From Candidatus Manganitrophus sp. (GTDB taxonomy: Bacteria; Nitrospirota; Nitrospiria; SBBL01; Manganitrophaceae), in NCBI GenBank assembly GCA_028865235.1, contig CP114561.1, positions 3,058,001 to 3,122,000 on the forward strand: a stretch of 64,000 nucleotides of DNA, read 5' to 3'. Both the position numbers and the translations under genes were made by a program. Shown one piece after another: positions 36,011 to 46,217 of this stretch (positions are counted from its first letter, which is position 1; each line of letters opens with the position of its first letter). Under the pieces are notes generated by a model. The model had not been told where the DNA came from. It saw only the letters and a program-made list of their open reading frames with translations, and made no database searches.

Positions 36011-39000
36011 TTACTTGGCGGCTGGATCGGCAGGGACCGCACACCTTCTTTTGATTCTTTTCCACCCGAGATAAATCACAGCCGCGCCTAAGAGACCGAT
36101 CAATGTCGGATCGAATTTCCCGCCGACATTCACCGCGCACCCGCCTGCAGTCTCTGGAGCTTCCTCACCTTCTACGGCGGAGAGGGTCTCGGGGGCTCCC
36201 TCCGCTTTCGTAAATGCGCCGGCCGACGCGCTCCCGAAGGCATCCTGGGCGACCCCGGCACTGAAGTTGTCATACACGGTGGTGAAAGCGGCGGAGGCGG
36301 AGGATCGAATTCCGGCAAAATCTCCGGCTGTCAATGAATTGTCGGAGGCGGTGAAAGCGGGGCTGGTCTCATTGTTGAAAAAGACCGCCAGAGAGCTCCC
36401 CTTTGCAATCAGACGAAGCCGGTAGTAGGTGTTGAACTGCATCGGGCGGGCGGCGACACCAAGCTGTGTCGTCGCGCCATTCACTGTTTTAAAGAGCGCG
36501 ATGTTCTGCTGACCCGCGTCGAGCCGCAGGCGATAGAAGTTGTTGGCGTTCAACCATCGGGCCATCACCCCGCAGGCATTATTGGCGGCGGTCACCTTGC
36601 AGTGGACCGCCACGTTCTGATCGGGTCCGACCGGTTGGAGAAAGAGGGCCGCTTTGTTTCCGGCGTCGACGTTTCGGAGCTGGCCGGAGAAGATTTCGAG
36701 GTTCGGCATGTATTCGCTCCAATTCGATCCCAAACTGCTCGAATCGGAGCGGCTGAAGGTATCCGAGAGGGGGGTGGTCAAATTGAAATTGTCGAACCAG
36801 GTTGTATTGGCGGCGGTGGCATACGAGCGAATGCCGGCAAAATCGCCGACACTCAATGCGCCGTCCGAAACAGTGATGATCGGATTCGTTTGATTGGCAA
36901 CGAAGACCGCCAGCGACGTGCCGCTGACGACGAGGCGCAGAGGGTAATACGTGTTCAATCGGAGAGGGTAGGAAGCTGACCCGAGGGCCGTGGTGGTCCC
37001 ATTGACCGTTTTGAAGAGGGTGATGTTTCCCTGGCCGACATCGATCCGGGCCCGATAGAAATTGCTATCGGAAGACCAGCGGGCGACCACCCCGCAGCTG
37101 TTTCCGGGGGCGGTCACCATGCAATCGACGGAGACGACCTGATCGGGCCCCACCGCTTGTCTGAAGATCGCCGCTTTGTTGTTGGCGGTGACGTTCCGAA
37201 CCTGATTGTTGGAGATCTCCAGATCGGGAAGCACTTCATTCCATGAAGCGCCGAGGTCGGTCGAGGCGGGGCGATCGAAGTTGTCGGCAAAAGTGGAAGA
37301 GGGGAAGATCACCTTGGCCACGAAAGCATCGCTGAAGCCGTTGGGGGTGGTATCATACGCGCCGGGCGTCGTCGGGAAAAAAGCGTGGGTGTTTCCCGTC
37401 ACATAGGCGCGTCCCGAAGCATCGACCGCAATCGCATTGCCCGATTCCGACTCGCTGCTTCCCAGAGCGATGGCATCGACCAGGGCCGAGCCGGCCGGGT
37501 TTAATTTTTTTAAAAAGGCATTGAAATATCCGGGGTCATTCCCAAATTCATCACGTCCGGTGAGATACGCATTCCCTAACAGATCGACGGCGATGCCAAG
37601 GCTACGATTGTTCGAGTCATTGTCTCCCAAGTAGGTGGAGTAGAAGAGGGCGGTGCCGGCGGCGTTTAGCTTTGTGACAAAGGCGTCCACGATGCGAAAT
37701 CTGCTGAGGCAGCTGCTTTCGCATCCCGCGTCCGACGGAGGGAAGCCGGGGTTGCTCCGATCATACGCGCCGGGCGTTGTCGGGAAGTCTGCCGACCAGG
37801 TCTCTCCCGTGACATAGGCATTTCCTGAACGATCGACCGCGATCCCATAGCCGAAGTCTCTGTCGCTTCCGCCCAGGTAGGTGGCATACAGGAGCGTTGC
37901 GCCGGAGGAGTTTAATTTCACCGCAAAGACTTCCTGCACACCGGACAGCGTTCTATCGAATGCGGCCGCGGAGACCGGAAAGTCGGACGACGCGGTACTT
38001 CCGGTGATATGGGCATTCCCGGAGCCGTCGAGGGCGATGCCGGCCCCTTCATCGCTGCCGCCGCCCCCCAGGAACGTGGAATACAAAAGGGCCGTTGCGC
38101 CGGAATTCAGCTTTGCGACGAATACGTCACTTCCAAATTCTTCAGACGGCTGATTGAACGTAATATCAAAAGCGCCGGGGCTCGCCGGAAAATCGGCCGA
38201 AAAGGTCGATCCAATGACATATGCTTGCCCGGCGGCGTCCACGGCAATCCCGTTTCCGAATTCGGGCCGGCTTCCTCCCAGATAAGTGGCATTCAGAAGG
38301 GCCGTACCGGAGGGATTTAACTTCACCACAAATGCGTCCGATTCGTTCAGGGTCCTGTCGAATGCGCCGGGGGTCGTCGGAAAATTGACTGAATCGGTTG
38401 TCCCGGTGACATAGGCATTTCCTGCACTGTCCACGGCAATCGCGTTCCCTGCATCGACTCCTTCTCCCCCCAAATAGGTGACATACAGGAGGGAGGTGCC
38501 GGACGGATTTAACTTGGCTACAAATGCATCCACTGGTCCGCCCAGCGTGCTGTCAAATGTGCCGGCTGTTGGGAAGTTTAAAGAGCTCGTTCGTCCCGTA
38601 ATATAGGCATTCCCTGAAGCGTCGACGGCAATGCCGTTGCCTTGATCGGCGTCGCTTCCTCCTAAGAAGGTGGCGTAGCTCAAGACCGGGTCGATGATGA
38701 GCGGCTTTGTTCTGTCGTAGGCGGCGACGTGGAAACCGACCTTCCCTTTTCCTTTGAGCAGATAATGTCCCGGAATGAATCTTCTCTGACCCGCCTGCTC
38801 CTGATAAATCACCGGCTTGTGCATCCGGATTTTTTCTCCTTGGACGGTGAGGACCAAATTGCCTTGGGAATCGATCTCCACCCGGTCTGCCCCTTCAAAG
38901 CGAAGCTCGATTTTCTTCGGATCGATCCCCGGATCGACGATAAAGTCATATTCCAACTGGCGCTGATTGCCGTAATAAACCAGATCGATCCCTGGATAGA

Positions 39001-39427
39001 CATCCTGATATTTCACTTTTTGGTAGGCCGGAATATTGCTCCGCCATTTCTTCGGATCATTCCCGATGAAATAATTCTGTGTGCCGGGAAGAACTTCTTC
39101 TCCCGAAATATCCGGCGTTTGGCTCGCGCCCGAAAGTCGCATCTTCAACACGGCCGGAGGATTTTCAATGTTCCGGTTGTCAGCGCGTTCCCCTTTCTGG
39201 AGGGACAACACCGCTTCGTTCGAGGTCAAAAAGAGGGTGTACCCTTTCCCGCGGGAGAAATATTTTACTTTAGAGTCAGTCTGGCCATGGTTGGCCTCAA
39301 AGCTGAGGGGAATCTGTCCATAAGCGGTTTGGATCCGGTCGGTCTCGGTTTTCGGCTCGGGCAAAGCGGCATAGCCCGGCGAAGAGATCGATAACAATAG
39401 GGCGATCAACACAATGCGACTTTTCAT
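36011..39427 (-). CDS. exported SBBP beta-propeller protein with a C-terminal sorting tail
   Basis: 1,138 residues. A signal peptide precedes a DUF7948-type N-terminal domain (about 30-230: LSFEANHGQTDSKVKYFSRG, KKIELRFEGADRV), then seven SBBP repeats (YATFLGGSDADQGNGIAVD type, about 240-640), two LamG-like repeats of about 165 residues (FDRPASTDLGASWNE and FSRSDSSSLGSNWSE), and a tail GGCAVNVGGKFDPTLIG-helix-RIKRR. That tail (Cys, DPT, one helix, Arg cluster) looks like a CTERM sorting signal of the JDVT type, which would be clipped by an intramembrane protease. Likely surface-anchored. Confidence 0.85.
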   Translation of the reverse strand: MKSRIVLIALLLSISSPGYAALPEPKTETDRIQTAYGQIPLSFEANHGQTDSKVKYFSRGKGYTLFLTSNEAVLSLQKGERADNRNIENPPAVLKMRLSGASQTPDISGEEVLPGTQNYFIGNDPKKWRSNIPAYQKVKYQDVYPGIDLVYYGNQRQLEYDFIVDPGIDPKKIELRFEGADRVEIDSQGNLVLTVQGEKIRMHKPVIYQEQAGQRRFIPGHYLLKGKGKVGFHVAAYDRTKPLIIDPVLSYATFLGGSDADQGNGIAVDASGNAYITGRTSSLNFPTAGTFDSTLGGPVDAFVAKLNPSGTSLLYVTYLGGEGVDAGNAIAVDSAGNAYVTGTTDSVNFPTTPGAFDRTLNESDAFVVKLNPSGTALLNATYLGGSRPEFGNGIAVDAAGQAYVIGSTFSADFPASPGAFDITFNQPSEEFGSDVFVAKLNSGATALLYSTFLGGGGSDEGAGIALDGSGNAHITGSTASSDFPVSAAAFDRTLSGVQEVFAVKLNSSGATLLYATYLGGSDRDFGYGIAVDRSGNAYVTGETWSADFPTTPGAYDRSNPGFPPSDAGCESSCLSRFRIVDAFVTKLNAAGTALFYSTYLGDNDSNNRSLGIAVDLLGNAYLTGRDEFGNDPGYFNAFLKKLNPAGSALVDAIALGSSESESGNAIAVDASGRAYVTGNTHAFFPTTPGAYDTTPNGFSDAFVAKVIFPSSTFADNFDRPASTDLGASWNEVLPDLEISNNQVRNVTANNKAAIFRQAVGPDQVVSVDCMVTAPGNSCGVVARWSSDSNFYRARIDVGQGNITLFKTVNGTTTALGSASYPLRLNTYYPLRLVVSGTSLAVFVANQTNPIITVSDGALSVGDFAGIRSYATAANTTWFDNFNLTTPLSDTFSRSDSSSLGSNWSEYMPNLEIFSGQLRNVDAGNKAALFLQPVGPDQNVAVHCKVTAANNACGVMARWLNANNFYRLRLDAGQQNIALFKTVNGATTQLGVAARPMQFNTYYRLRLIAKGSSLAVFFNNETSPAFTASDNSLTAGDFAGIRSSASAAFTTVYDNFSAGVAQDAFGSASAGAFTKAEGAPETLSAVEGEEAPETAGGCAVNVGGKFDPTLIGLLGAAVIYLGWKRIKRRCAVPADPAAK

Positions 39428-39707
39428 AGGGGGTGTCCTTTTAGAGACAGTTTTAAGGGATAGGGCCTGTCCGGAATTAAAAGGGTTTAATGGGAACTTC
39501 TAATTGCACTTATGGTATATGCTTTTTTGAAATCGAGTCAATTAAGCCGAAGGGATTATTCTGCAGAGAGATGAGTCTAAGCGGGATGTCGGGAATTCCG
39601 ATGGGGTGACCCGGAGTCAGGCCTCTGAAAGGCGATGGTTGAAAAGTTGGACGGTCATCGTGAATAAAGAGCGAACCTTCGTGTGGCGGCTTTATCGATT
39701 TGCCGGA
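39428..39707. other. intergenic region, no gene seen
   Basis: About 280 bases between the SBBP gene start and the end of the quinone-reductase gene. AT-rich upstream of the SBBP start, so its promoter probably lies here, but no convincing -35/-10 pair was picked out. Confidence 0.4.
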
Positions 39708-40640
39708 TTACGTGAGCCGCTCGCGGCCGTGTGGAGAGGTCAGATCGAGCGCCGGCCCCACCGGGACGATCCGTGTCGGGTTGATGTCGTCGTGCGTCAC
39801 GTAATAATGGCGCTTGATATGATCGAAGTTCACGGTCTCCGCAATGCCATCATATTGATAGAGCTCCCGCAGGTATCCCCAGAGGTGGGGGTAGTCGACG
39901 ATCCGGCGGATGTTGCACTTGAAGTGCCCATGGTAGACGGCGTCGAAACGGATCAACGTCGGAAAGAGCCGCCAGTCGGCCTCGGTGATCTGTTGTCCCA
40001 CCAGATAACGCTGCTTTGAGAGGCGCGCTTCGATCCGGTCGAGGGCGTCGAAGAGCTTTCGGACCGCGGCCTCATACGATTTTTGTGTCGTCGCGAAACC
40101 GGCGCGGTAGACGCCGTCATTAATATTCGGATAGATAAAATCGTTGATTTCATCGATCTCGGCGCGAAGCGGCGCCGGATAGAAGTCGGTCTTCACATCG
40201 GTAAAGGCATTAAATTCGCTGTTCAACATCCGCATAATATCGTCGTCGGAGTTGCTGACGATCCGTCCGGTTTTCTTGTCCCAAAGGACCGGGACGGTGA
40301 CCCGGTCGTTGAACGTCGGGTCGGTCTTCTTATAAGCTTCGCTCAGGTAGCGAAAGCCGTTGATCGGATCTTCCGAATAACCGGGGCCGTTGCGGAAAGC
40401 CCACCCCTTTTCGTCGCGGATCGGATCGACCACCGTCATCCCGACAACATTTTCCAGCCGCTTCAGCTTGCGGAGGATCACCGTCCGGTGCGCCCAGGGG
40501 CAGGCGAGGGAGACATAGAGATGGTAGCGGCCCGGCTCCGCCGGATAACCGGAGGAACCGTCGGCGGTCACCCACCCCCGAAATCGATCTTCCTGCCGGA
40601 CGAACGCTCCTTCTTTGCTTTGCTCTTTTGGAAAAGGCAT
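39708..40640 (-). CDS. yqjG: glutathionyl-hydroquinone reductase (YqjG/ECM4 type)
   Basis: 310 residues with AGGAGG before the ATG. The xi-class GST signature CPWAHRTVILRKLKRL contains the catalytic Cys; DPIRDEKGWAF and YLSEAYKKTDPTFNDRVTVPVLWDKKTGRIVSNSD are strongly conserved in the family, and the C-terminal all-alpha GST domain follows. It removes glutathione from glutathionyl-hydroquinones in the cytosol. Divergent from the globin gene. Confidence 0.92.
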   Translation of the reverse strand: MPFPKEQSKEGAFVRQEDRFRGWVTADGSSGYPAEPGRYHLYVSLACPWAHRTVILRKLKRLENVVGMTVVDPIRDEKGWAFRNGPGYSEDPINGFRYLSEAYKKTDPTFNDRVTVPVLWDKKTGRIVSNSDDDIMRMLNSEFNAFTDVKTDFYPAPLRAEIDEINDFIYPNINDGVYRAGFATTQKSYEAAVRKLFDALDRIEARLSKQRYLVGQQITEADWRLFPTLIRFDAVYHGHFKCNIRRIVDYPHLWGYLRELYQYDGIAETVNFDHIKRHYYVTHDDINPTRIVPVGPALDLTSPHGRERLT

Positions 40641-40754
40641 CCGATTCCTCCTGTTTGATTCAGCTTATGGTAAAGTTGTTTTCAGACTCCGCAAAAAGCG
40701 ATCAGATTAGGTATAACCAGATTCTTGAGCCAAGTCAAACGCCCTTCCGGTTTC

Positions 40755-40782
40755 TTGACGCGTCCTTCGGGCGCGATATACT
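40755..40782 (+). promoter_or_regulatory. strong sigma-70-like promoter of the globin gene
   Basis: TTGACG, a 16-bp spacer and TATACT (each 5 of 6 to consensus) lie about 21 bases before the ATG, implying a very short leader. Confidence 0.65.
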
Positions 40783-40803
40783 ACAGGTGTGGAGGAAGAT
40801 GAA

Positions 40804-41190
40804 ATGAGCGACGTGCTCAAGAGTTTTCAGCGGGTTCGTCATCAAGGATTGGCGGAGAAATTTTATGAGGCGTTGCTCCAGGCGGATCCGCGGATCAAGA
40901 TGATGTTTAAAAATACGAATTTCGAGCGGCAGCGGGAGCTCTTTGTCCATGGCGTTCTGATGCTGATCGAATACGCCAACGGAAAGACGCTGGGAGCAAT
41001 GGCGATTAAACGTCTCGGCGAGCTTCACAGTCGGAGAAAGATGAGTGTGCCCCCCGATCTCTATCCGATCTGGGTCAACTGCCTCGTCGAGACGCTGGCC
41101 AAGCTCGATCCCGAATTCTCTCCCGTGCTCGACCGGCAATGGCGCGAGACCCTGCAAAAAGGGCTCGATATCATGACCCGGATGTATTAA
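40804..41190 (+). CDS. single-domain globin
   Basis: About 128 residues from ATG 40,804 (GGAGGA 7 bases upstream). Globin helices are evident: FYEALLQADPRIKMMF (B-C corner with a Phe at CD1), ELFVHGVLMLIEYANG (E helix), and LGELHSRRKMSV, where His is the proximal F8 ligand. Length and pattern fit bacterial single-domain globins, which bind O2 or detoxify NO. The reductase domain of flavohaemoglobin is absent. Confidence 0.85.
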   Translation: MSDVLKSFQRVRHQGLAEKFYEALLQADPRIKMMFKNTNFERQRELFVHGVLMLIEYANGKTLGAMAIKRLGELHSRRKMSVPPDLYPIWVNCLVETLAKLDPEFSPVLDRQWRETLQKGLDIMTRMY

Positions 41191-41218
41191 CGGATCGGTC
41201 TGCAGCCTTACGGGGCTC

Positions 41219-41237
41219 AAGGGGGATATCCCCTTTT
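41219..41237 (+). terminator. intrinsic terminator after the globin gene
   Basis: AAGGGG-GATAT-CCCCTTTT, a short stem with a T-run, 29 bases after the stop codon. Confidence 0.55.
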
Positions 41238-41532
41238 CCGCTTCCGGCGACCGGACGGCACATCTATTAACATTTATCCTCTCGACCACATTCCTATCTA
41301 ATCCCATCGTAGTGTTTCTTCTATCCCCCATTCAGGTTAATTGATCCCCTCTGAGACATATTGCTACACTTTGAAATGCAATCCGAATGAGAACGAGGCC
41401 GCCGTTTCGATGCGGGCGGCGGCTTCGCAGGTTGGGGTCGAATTTAATGTTAATGCGGAATTCGGAAGCAAGCAAGGTGTCGATAAGGTAAAGATGATTC
41501 CCGATTATGAAGAAGGGTCAAGGAGGTAAATG

Positions 41533-42177
41533 ATGAGATTGAAAGCAGTCGGAATGAGCGTTATCGCAGGAATGTTATTGGTTTCCTCTCTTCACGCTGA
41601 CGAAGGGGTCGGCCAGGGTGGAAGCGGCCAGCAGGGGCAGGGGATCGAGCAGCAGCAGAGCGGCCAGCCCGGGGGTGACCAGGGAGCCGGCGGAGCCCAA
41701 GGGGGAATCCAAAGCCCGGACCCACAGCAGCAGGGCTCCGACCTCGGCGGGACCAGCCAGCAAGGCGGCGCGATGCAGGGAGGGATGCAAGACCAGGCCT
41801 CGGTGAAGCAGGTCCAAGAGAAATTGAGCCAGCAAGGTTACGAAGTGGGCCCGGTCGACGGCATCTTCGGACCGAAGACGCAGCAGGCATTGCGTAAATT
41901 CCAGCAAGACAAAGGGGTCCAACCGACCGGCCAAATCGACCAACAGACGATGACCGCTCTGGGTATCCAAGGGCAAGGGGGAACCCAGCCGGGCGGCGCG
42001 CAGCCGGGCGACATGGGCGCCGGACAACCTCAGCCCGACACCGGGATTGAGGGAAGCGATCAGCCGGGATCGGATCTCGGCAGCGGCGCTCCGCCCGATG
42101 CCGGAACGCAATCCCCGGATGCCGGAGGGCAGGGGTCCGAACAGCAAGGCTCCGACGCGGGGGCCCTTCAGCAGTAG
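41533..42177 (+). CDS. exported Gln/Gly-rich protein with peptidoglycan-binding domain
   Basis: About 214 residues; AGGAGG is 6 bases before ATG 41,533 (ATG 41,530 also possible). After the signal peptide (AVGMSVIAGMLLVSSLHA) come a Gln/Gly linker, a PG_binding_1 domain (VQEKLSQQGYEVGPVDGIFGPKTQQALRKFQ), and a second low-complexity tail. Such proteins bind cell-wall glycan in the periplasm. A shorter relative at 53,729 shares the domain, and the glycine-rich neighbour at 43,352 shares the DLGAGG/DQGAGG-type linkers. Confidence 0.85.
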   Translation: MRLKAVGMSVIAGMLLVSSLHADEGVGQGGSGQQGQGIEQQQSGQPGGDQGAGGAQGGIQSPDPQQQGSDLGGTSQQGGAMQGGMQDQASVKQVQEKLSQQGYEVGPVDGIFGPKTQQALRKFQQDKGVQPTGQIDQQTMTALGIQGQGGTQPGGAQPGDMGAGQPQPDTGIEGSDQPGSDLGSGAPPDAGTQSPDAGGQGSEQQGSDAGALQQ

Positions 42178-42230
42178 CGATCCGTGATCAGTTGGAGACA
42201 GAAGGGGGAAACCCGCTTTTGTCTCCTAAA

Positions 42231-42270
42231 AAGAAGAGAAGGCTGAACTCACACTCGGCCTTCTCTTCTT
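42231..42270 (+). terminator. intrinsic terminator after the peptidoglycan-binding gene
   Basis: AAGAAGAGAAGGC pairs perfectly with GCCTTCTCTTCTT (13 bp). The stem shares its GAGAAGGCTGA core with the terminator at 54,167. Confidence 0.75.
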
Positions 42271-42343
42271 GCATCTGATCAATTTAATCTGCCGGCTTTC
42301 CATCTGCCGGTTCACGAATAGGCCGATCTCTGTAGAGGCAAGG

Positions 42344-43219
42344 ATGCCGAATAGCGATGAAATTCACCTTCCTTCTTTCGAAACGATCCCCCCCGATTTT
42401 TCGCTCGGCTCCGTCTTTTTTGTCGGCACCGCGACGGTGCTGCTCCGTTATGCCGGCTTCACCATCTTGACCGACCCGAATTTTTTGCACGCCGGGGACC
42501 TTGTCTATCTCGGCTACGGATTGACCTCGGAGCGATTGACCCACCCCGCCCTCAATATTGAAGATCTGCCGCCGGTCGACTTCTGCATTCTCTCTCACTA
42601 TCACGGCGATCACTTTGACCGGATCGCCGAGGAGAAGCTGAGCAAAGCGCTGACGATTGTCACCACGAAAGAAGCCGCCCGCGCGCTCAGTGGGAAAGGT
42701 TTTACGGCGCCGAGGGCACTCGACACCTGGAAGTCGGTGACGCTGGAGAAGGACGGCGCGCGGGTGAAGATTACCTCCATGCCGGGGCGGCATGGCCCGC
42801 CGGTTGTCGCAAGGCTTCTGCCCGAGGTGATGGGAAGCCTCCTCGAGTTTCAGCCGGGGGAGGGAGGAACCGCTCTGCGGCTCTATATCACCGGCGACAC
42901 GCTCGTCTTTGATGGCTTGAAGGAAATCCCCAAGAAGTTCCCCGAGATCGATCTGGCCCTTTTCCATCTGGGGGGGACGCGGATCATGGGAATGCTTCTG
43001 ACGATGGACGCCGACCAGGGGGTTGAAGCGATCCGAATCATTCAGCCGCGCCGGGTGATTCCGATCCACTACAACGATTACACCGTTTTCAAGTCGCCGC
43101 TGGAGGATTTCAAAAAGTCCGCGGCCGATGCCGGATTTGAGGACCGGGTGATTTATTTGGGACACGGCCAACTTTACAACTTTGAAGTCCCCGAGAGCCG
43201 GACCCGACGGGCCGCTTAG
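42344..43219 (+). CDS. metallo-beta-lactamase-fold hydrolase (UlaG-like)
   Basis: About 291 residues from ATG 42,344. Zinc ligands: SHYHGDHFDRI (HxHxDH), SMPGRHGPP (third His), ITGDTLVFDG (bridging Asp) and IPIHYNDYTVF (final His). The order and spacing match the UlaG/L-ascorbate-6-phosphate lactonase-like and NAPE-PLD-like groups rather than glyoxalase II. Cytosolic, substrate unknown. Its start lies inside a purine-rich leader without another gene in frame. Confidence 0.85.
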   Translation: MPNSDEIHLPSFETIPPDFSLGSVFFVGTATVLLRYAGFTILTDPNFLHAGDLVYLGYGLTSERLTHPALNIEDLPPVDFCILSHYHGDHFDRIAEEKLSKALTIVTTKEAARALSGKGFTAPRALDTWKSVTLEKDGARVKITSMPGRHGPPVVARLLPEVMGSLLEFQPGEGGTALRLYITGDTLVFDGLKEIPKKFPEIDLALFHLGGTRIMGMLLTMDADQGVEAIRIIQPRRVIPIHYNDYTVFKSPLEDFKKSAADAGFEDRVIYLGHGQLYNFEVPESRTRRAA

Positions 43220-43351
43220 CCGCCGGCCGATGCATCAAGGGCGCATGATTGATGAAAGGACTTCCAAAACAAATGTCGCGAGGTAGGGGTTGTTAATAAA
43301 GCGCAACACACCTTCAACCGAGAAATCAAGTTATGATCAGGAGGAAGTAGA

Positions 43352-43864
43352 ATGAAGAGAGTTCAACTGTTCGGAACGGCGTTTTTTTTCACGGTCCTGG
43401 TAATGTTTGGAGGGATATCGGCTTTCGGGCAAACGGCCGAAGGGGGAGGCGGGGGTTCGACCCCTCCGGGAGAGACGAGCCCGGAAATGGGAGATCAAGG
43501 GGCGGGGGGAGGAACGACCGATTGCCCTCCGAGCGCATCAGACCAACAGCAGCCGCAGGGGGATCTCGGCGCCGGAGGCGGCTCCGGCTCGGGTGGTGGA
43601 GATCTGGGCGCGGGTGGAGGCGGTTCGGGCTCCGGTAGCGGAGACTTAGGCGCGGGTGGAAGCGGATCCGGCTCCGACCAGGGTGCCGGCGGTCTCGGAA
43701 CAGAACCTTGCCCGCCGGGATCGACCGATCAAGGTGATCAAGGCGCCGGGACACCTCCCGGCGGAGAATCGGGCGGAGATACCGGGACCGGCGGGCCGCA
43801 CGGCGGCAGCCCCGAGGGGGGATTGGGAGATTCCGGCACCGGCGGCGCCGGCGGAGGAATGTAA
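43352..43864 (+). CDS. exported Gly/Ser-rich low-complexity protein
   Basis: 170 residues with AGGAGG before the ATG. A signal peptide (LFGTAFFFTVLVMFGGISAFG) is followed by five or more DLGAGG/DQGAGG-type repeats and two Cys-Pro-Pro sites (DCPPS, EPCPPGS). The mature protein is disordered and may be an extracellular matrix or cell-wall filler. Related linkers occur at 41,533. Confidence 0.75.
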   Translation: MKRVQLFGTAFFFTVLVMFGGISAFGQTAEGGGGGSTPPGETSPEMGDQGAGGGTTDCPPSASDQQQPQGDLGAGGGSGSGGGDLGAGGGGSGSGSGDLGAGGSGSGSDQGAGGLGTEPCPPGSTDQGDQGAGTPPGGESGGDTGTGGPHGGSPEGGLGDSGTGGAGGGM

Positions 43865-43904
43865 GCCGGAGGAATCACTCCATACGGATTCATGTTGACG
43901 TCAT

Positions 43905-43942
43905 GGCCGCGGCCGGGATCAACCCGGCCGCGGCCTCTTTTT
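43905..43942 (+). terminator. strong intrinsic terminator
   Basis: GGCCGCGGCCGGG-ATCAA-CCCGGCCGCGGCC, a perfect 13-bp GC stem followed by TCTTTTT. It ends the glycine-rich gene and backs onto the leftward lipoprotein gene. Confidence 0.9.
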
Positions 43943-43970
43943 GAGATGCGGGGAAAAATGGCGCGGGAAC

Positions 43971-45995
43971 TCATGGCAATGGGATCTTCGCGATCGCGCT
44001 CTGTCCCTCCTCGTTCACCCCGTTGCACGAGAGGACGGCGGAGAGCTGGTCGGTTTGCGGATCGGTCACGAAGAGGGCATGCCCCGGATTCGTGCAGCCT
44101 TCCGGGGCCGGTCGCGTGGCGGAGGAGAGGATCCGGCCGGTTCGACCGACTCGGGTCAAGGTCCAGTTGTTGTTGACGAAATCGGTCGAGAGAATCTCCC
44201 GATCTCCTCCCGCCGCCCGCACATCGATGCCGACCGCGTTGGTTGTCTCCGGAATCGCGTCGATGATCCGCGGCGCGGTGATCCCATCCCAAACCAGGAT
44301 CGTGACCCGGCCGCCGAAATGGCTCACCGCGCAGATCGGAATCTCGCAGCGGATCTTCCGCGTGTCGTTCTCCAGCGTCCCGACGAAAGTTCCCCCCTCC
44401 GAGTTCGGCCGGATTCCCCCACCAAAGCTGCCCCGGTCCGGACGGCTCTCCCCGCGCCACCACCGCCAGCATTCGGGCGCCGCCGCCGGTGAAGAAGGCG
44501 CTTTTGGCGTTTCCCGTCGGCGTGCCGCCGGTCGCGAACCAGGCGCGCTCCAATTTTCGCTCGAAGATAAGAGAGCCCGACCCGCCGGGTTGATGCTCCT
44601 GATGGACCCGGTCGGCTTCGACGAACCAGAGCAGATGCCGCGTCCCCGACGGGGTCTCGACCGGCGTCTCCGAGACGAGTCCGGCGTCGTGATACGGGCC
44701 GTCGTCGCTGCTCTCCGGCGGCCCGAAGTCGTTGATCTCCGGAATCCGGCAGGAGAGGAACCGGCGCTCTCGATATCCGAAGAGGCATCCCCTCCCGTCA
44801 CGCAGGTGCGCCACCGTCCCGAGCAGCGGCCCCAGGCCATCCGGCTCCAGCGCCTTCGTGAGGACCACCCGGTTCGTGGTGAGGTCGAGGATGCTCATGC
44901 CGAGATGGTGGCCGACCGTGGCGTAGGCGCGGTTTTCATCCAGGCCGAAGAGGGAGAGGAAGGGCGGGGGGATCGCGCGGGAAAGGTTAAAGATCGCCTC
45001 GGGTTGAGAGAAGGGAACCGTGATCACCTCCGCCTCCGGCGCCGGGAGGAGGGTCGGCGCCGCACAGGTGTGTGTCGTCCGGAAGGTGATGAGAAGATCG
45101 GGGGTGAGAAAGCGGCCGGAAGTCTCCAGCGCCGGGCGGACATCGAGGGAGAAAATCGCGGCCGGGGCCGCCGCTTCACAGAGGTACGACCCGATCCCGT
45201 CCAAAACAAAGGCGCCCTGCGCCGGCAGAGGAGAAAAGCCTTGGAGCGCTCGAAAGCCGGGGGGATCGGGATCTCCGAGGGGAAGGTGTTTGAGCGGGGC
45301 CGGACTCCGATCCCGATAGTCGAACGATCCGGCGACCGGCGCTTCGTCATCCCATCCGTCGACCGAAACCTGAAGGCCGGCCTGGTATTGTTGCCCCACG
45401 GTTATTTTTTCCGGCAGGGGGGTCAATTCCAAAAAGATTTTTCCGGGGATGTCGGCGGACGAATCGGTGAGGCTCGAATACACCGCCAGGGGGGAGAAAT
45501 GGGTCAGCGTGCCGTCGATCGCCGCCCTGTTTGCCGCGCCGTCGACCGTGAGGGTTTGATTGCCGAGCGCTTCGGCGCCGCGCCGGCCAGCGTGCGGAGG
45601 AAGCTGAGGGGAATGCGGAAAGTCCCGTCGGCCTGAGCAGGGGACTCCGGCAGGGCGACAGACACCTGCACCGGCTGCGCGAACTGGAGGCCGTCGGGCC
45701 GCAACTCCCAGGCGAGCTCCGCGCCGGCCAATTCAGGAGGGAGGGAGGCCGGGTGGATCGATCGGATGACAATCGTCTCCGTATTTCCGAGCGCGCCGGC
45801 CGGGACGGTTAACGTGACCATCCCGTCCGCCGACGTCACGGTTCCCCCGTCCGTCCCGATGTTTGCGCTCCCGGGGCCGGGGCTTCCCGCCCCGCTTCTG
45901 TTCTCGGGGTTTTCATCGCTACACCCCCACACCGTCAGCCCGATTCCAATCACCCACAGAAGCCACCCCCCCCACCGCATCCCCCGAATGCTCAT
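43971..45995 (-). CDS. lipoprotein with ZU5-like domain and propeller-like body (two frame breaks)
   Basis: Starts at ATG 45,995 with AAGGAGC upstream. Signal segment and lipobox VWGC; then a ZU5-like sandwich (TSADGMVTLTVPAGALGNTETI, ELRPDGLQFAQPVQVSV). A break near 45,575 and another opposite the C5 run at 44,416-44,420 (one C short) split the rest, which reads as a propeller-like region (VGHHLGMSILDLTTNRV, VTILVWDGITAPRIIDAIP) ending IAKIPLP. The intact protein would be about 675 residues. Its N-terminus is a paralogue of the gene at 46,218. Confidence 0.75.
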
Positions 45996-46217
45996 CGGCC
46001 TGCTCCTTATGTTGTCGCTTGAAGCCTGGGTCACTGCGCTGTTGCTGGAATAAAGCCATCTTATCCATCATACTTTTTTTCGAATTCAAGATGCAAAGCG
46101 CGTGAGGGGATATCTGTTTTTAGGGTGAAAAGGGGGACGATCGGTCAATCGGGGAACGGGTTGTTTCGTTTAATGAGTCGCCGGAATCTCTGTGGCCGTC
46201 GAATCGGATTCTATATC

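Noticed and set aside
41341..41529. 61-residue frame before the peptidoglycan-binding gene
   Set aside because: No ATG or usable start with a ribosome site; probably leader sequence.
44023..45636. 537-residue frame antisense to the ZU5 lipoprotein
   Set aside because: Arg/Gly-rich shadow; the other strand matches its paralogue.
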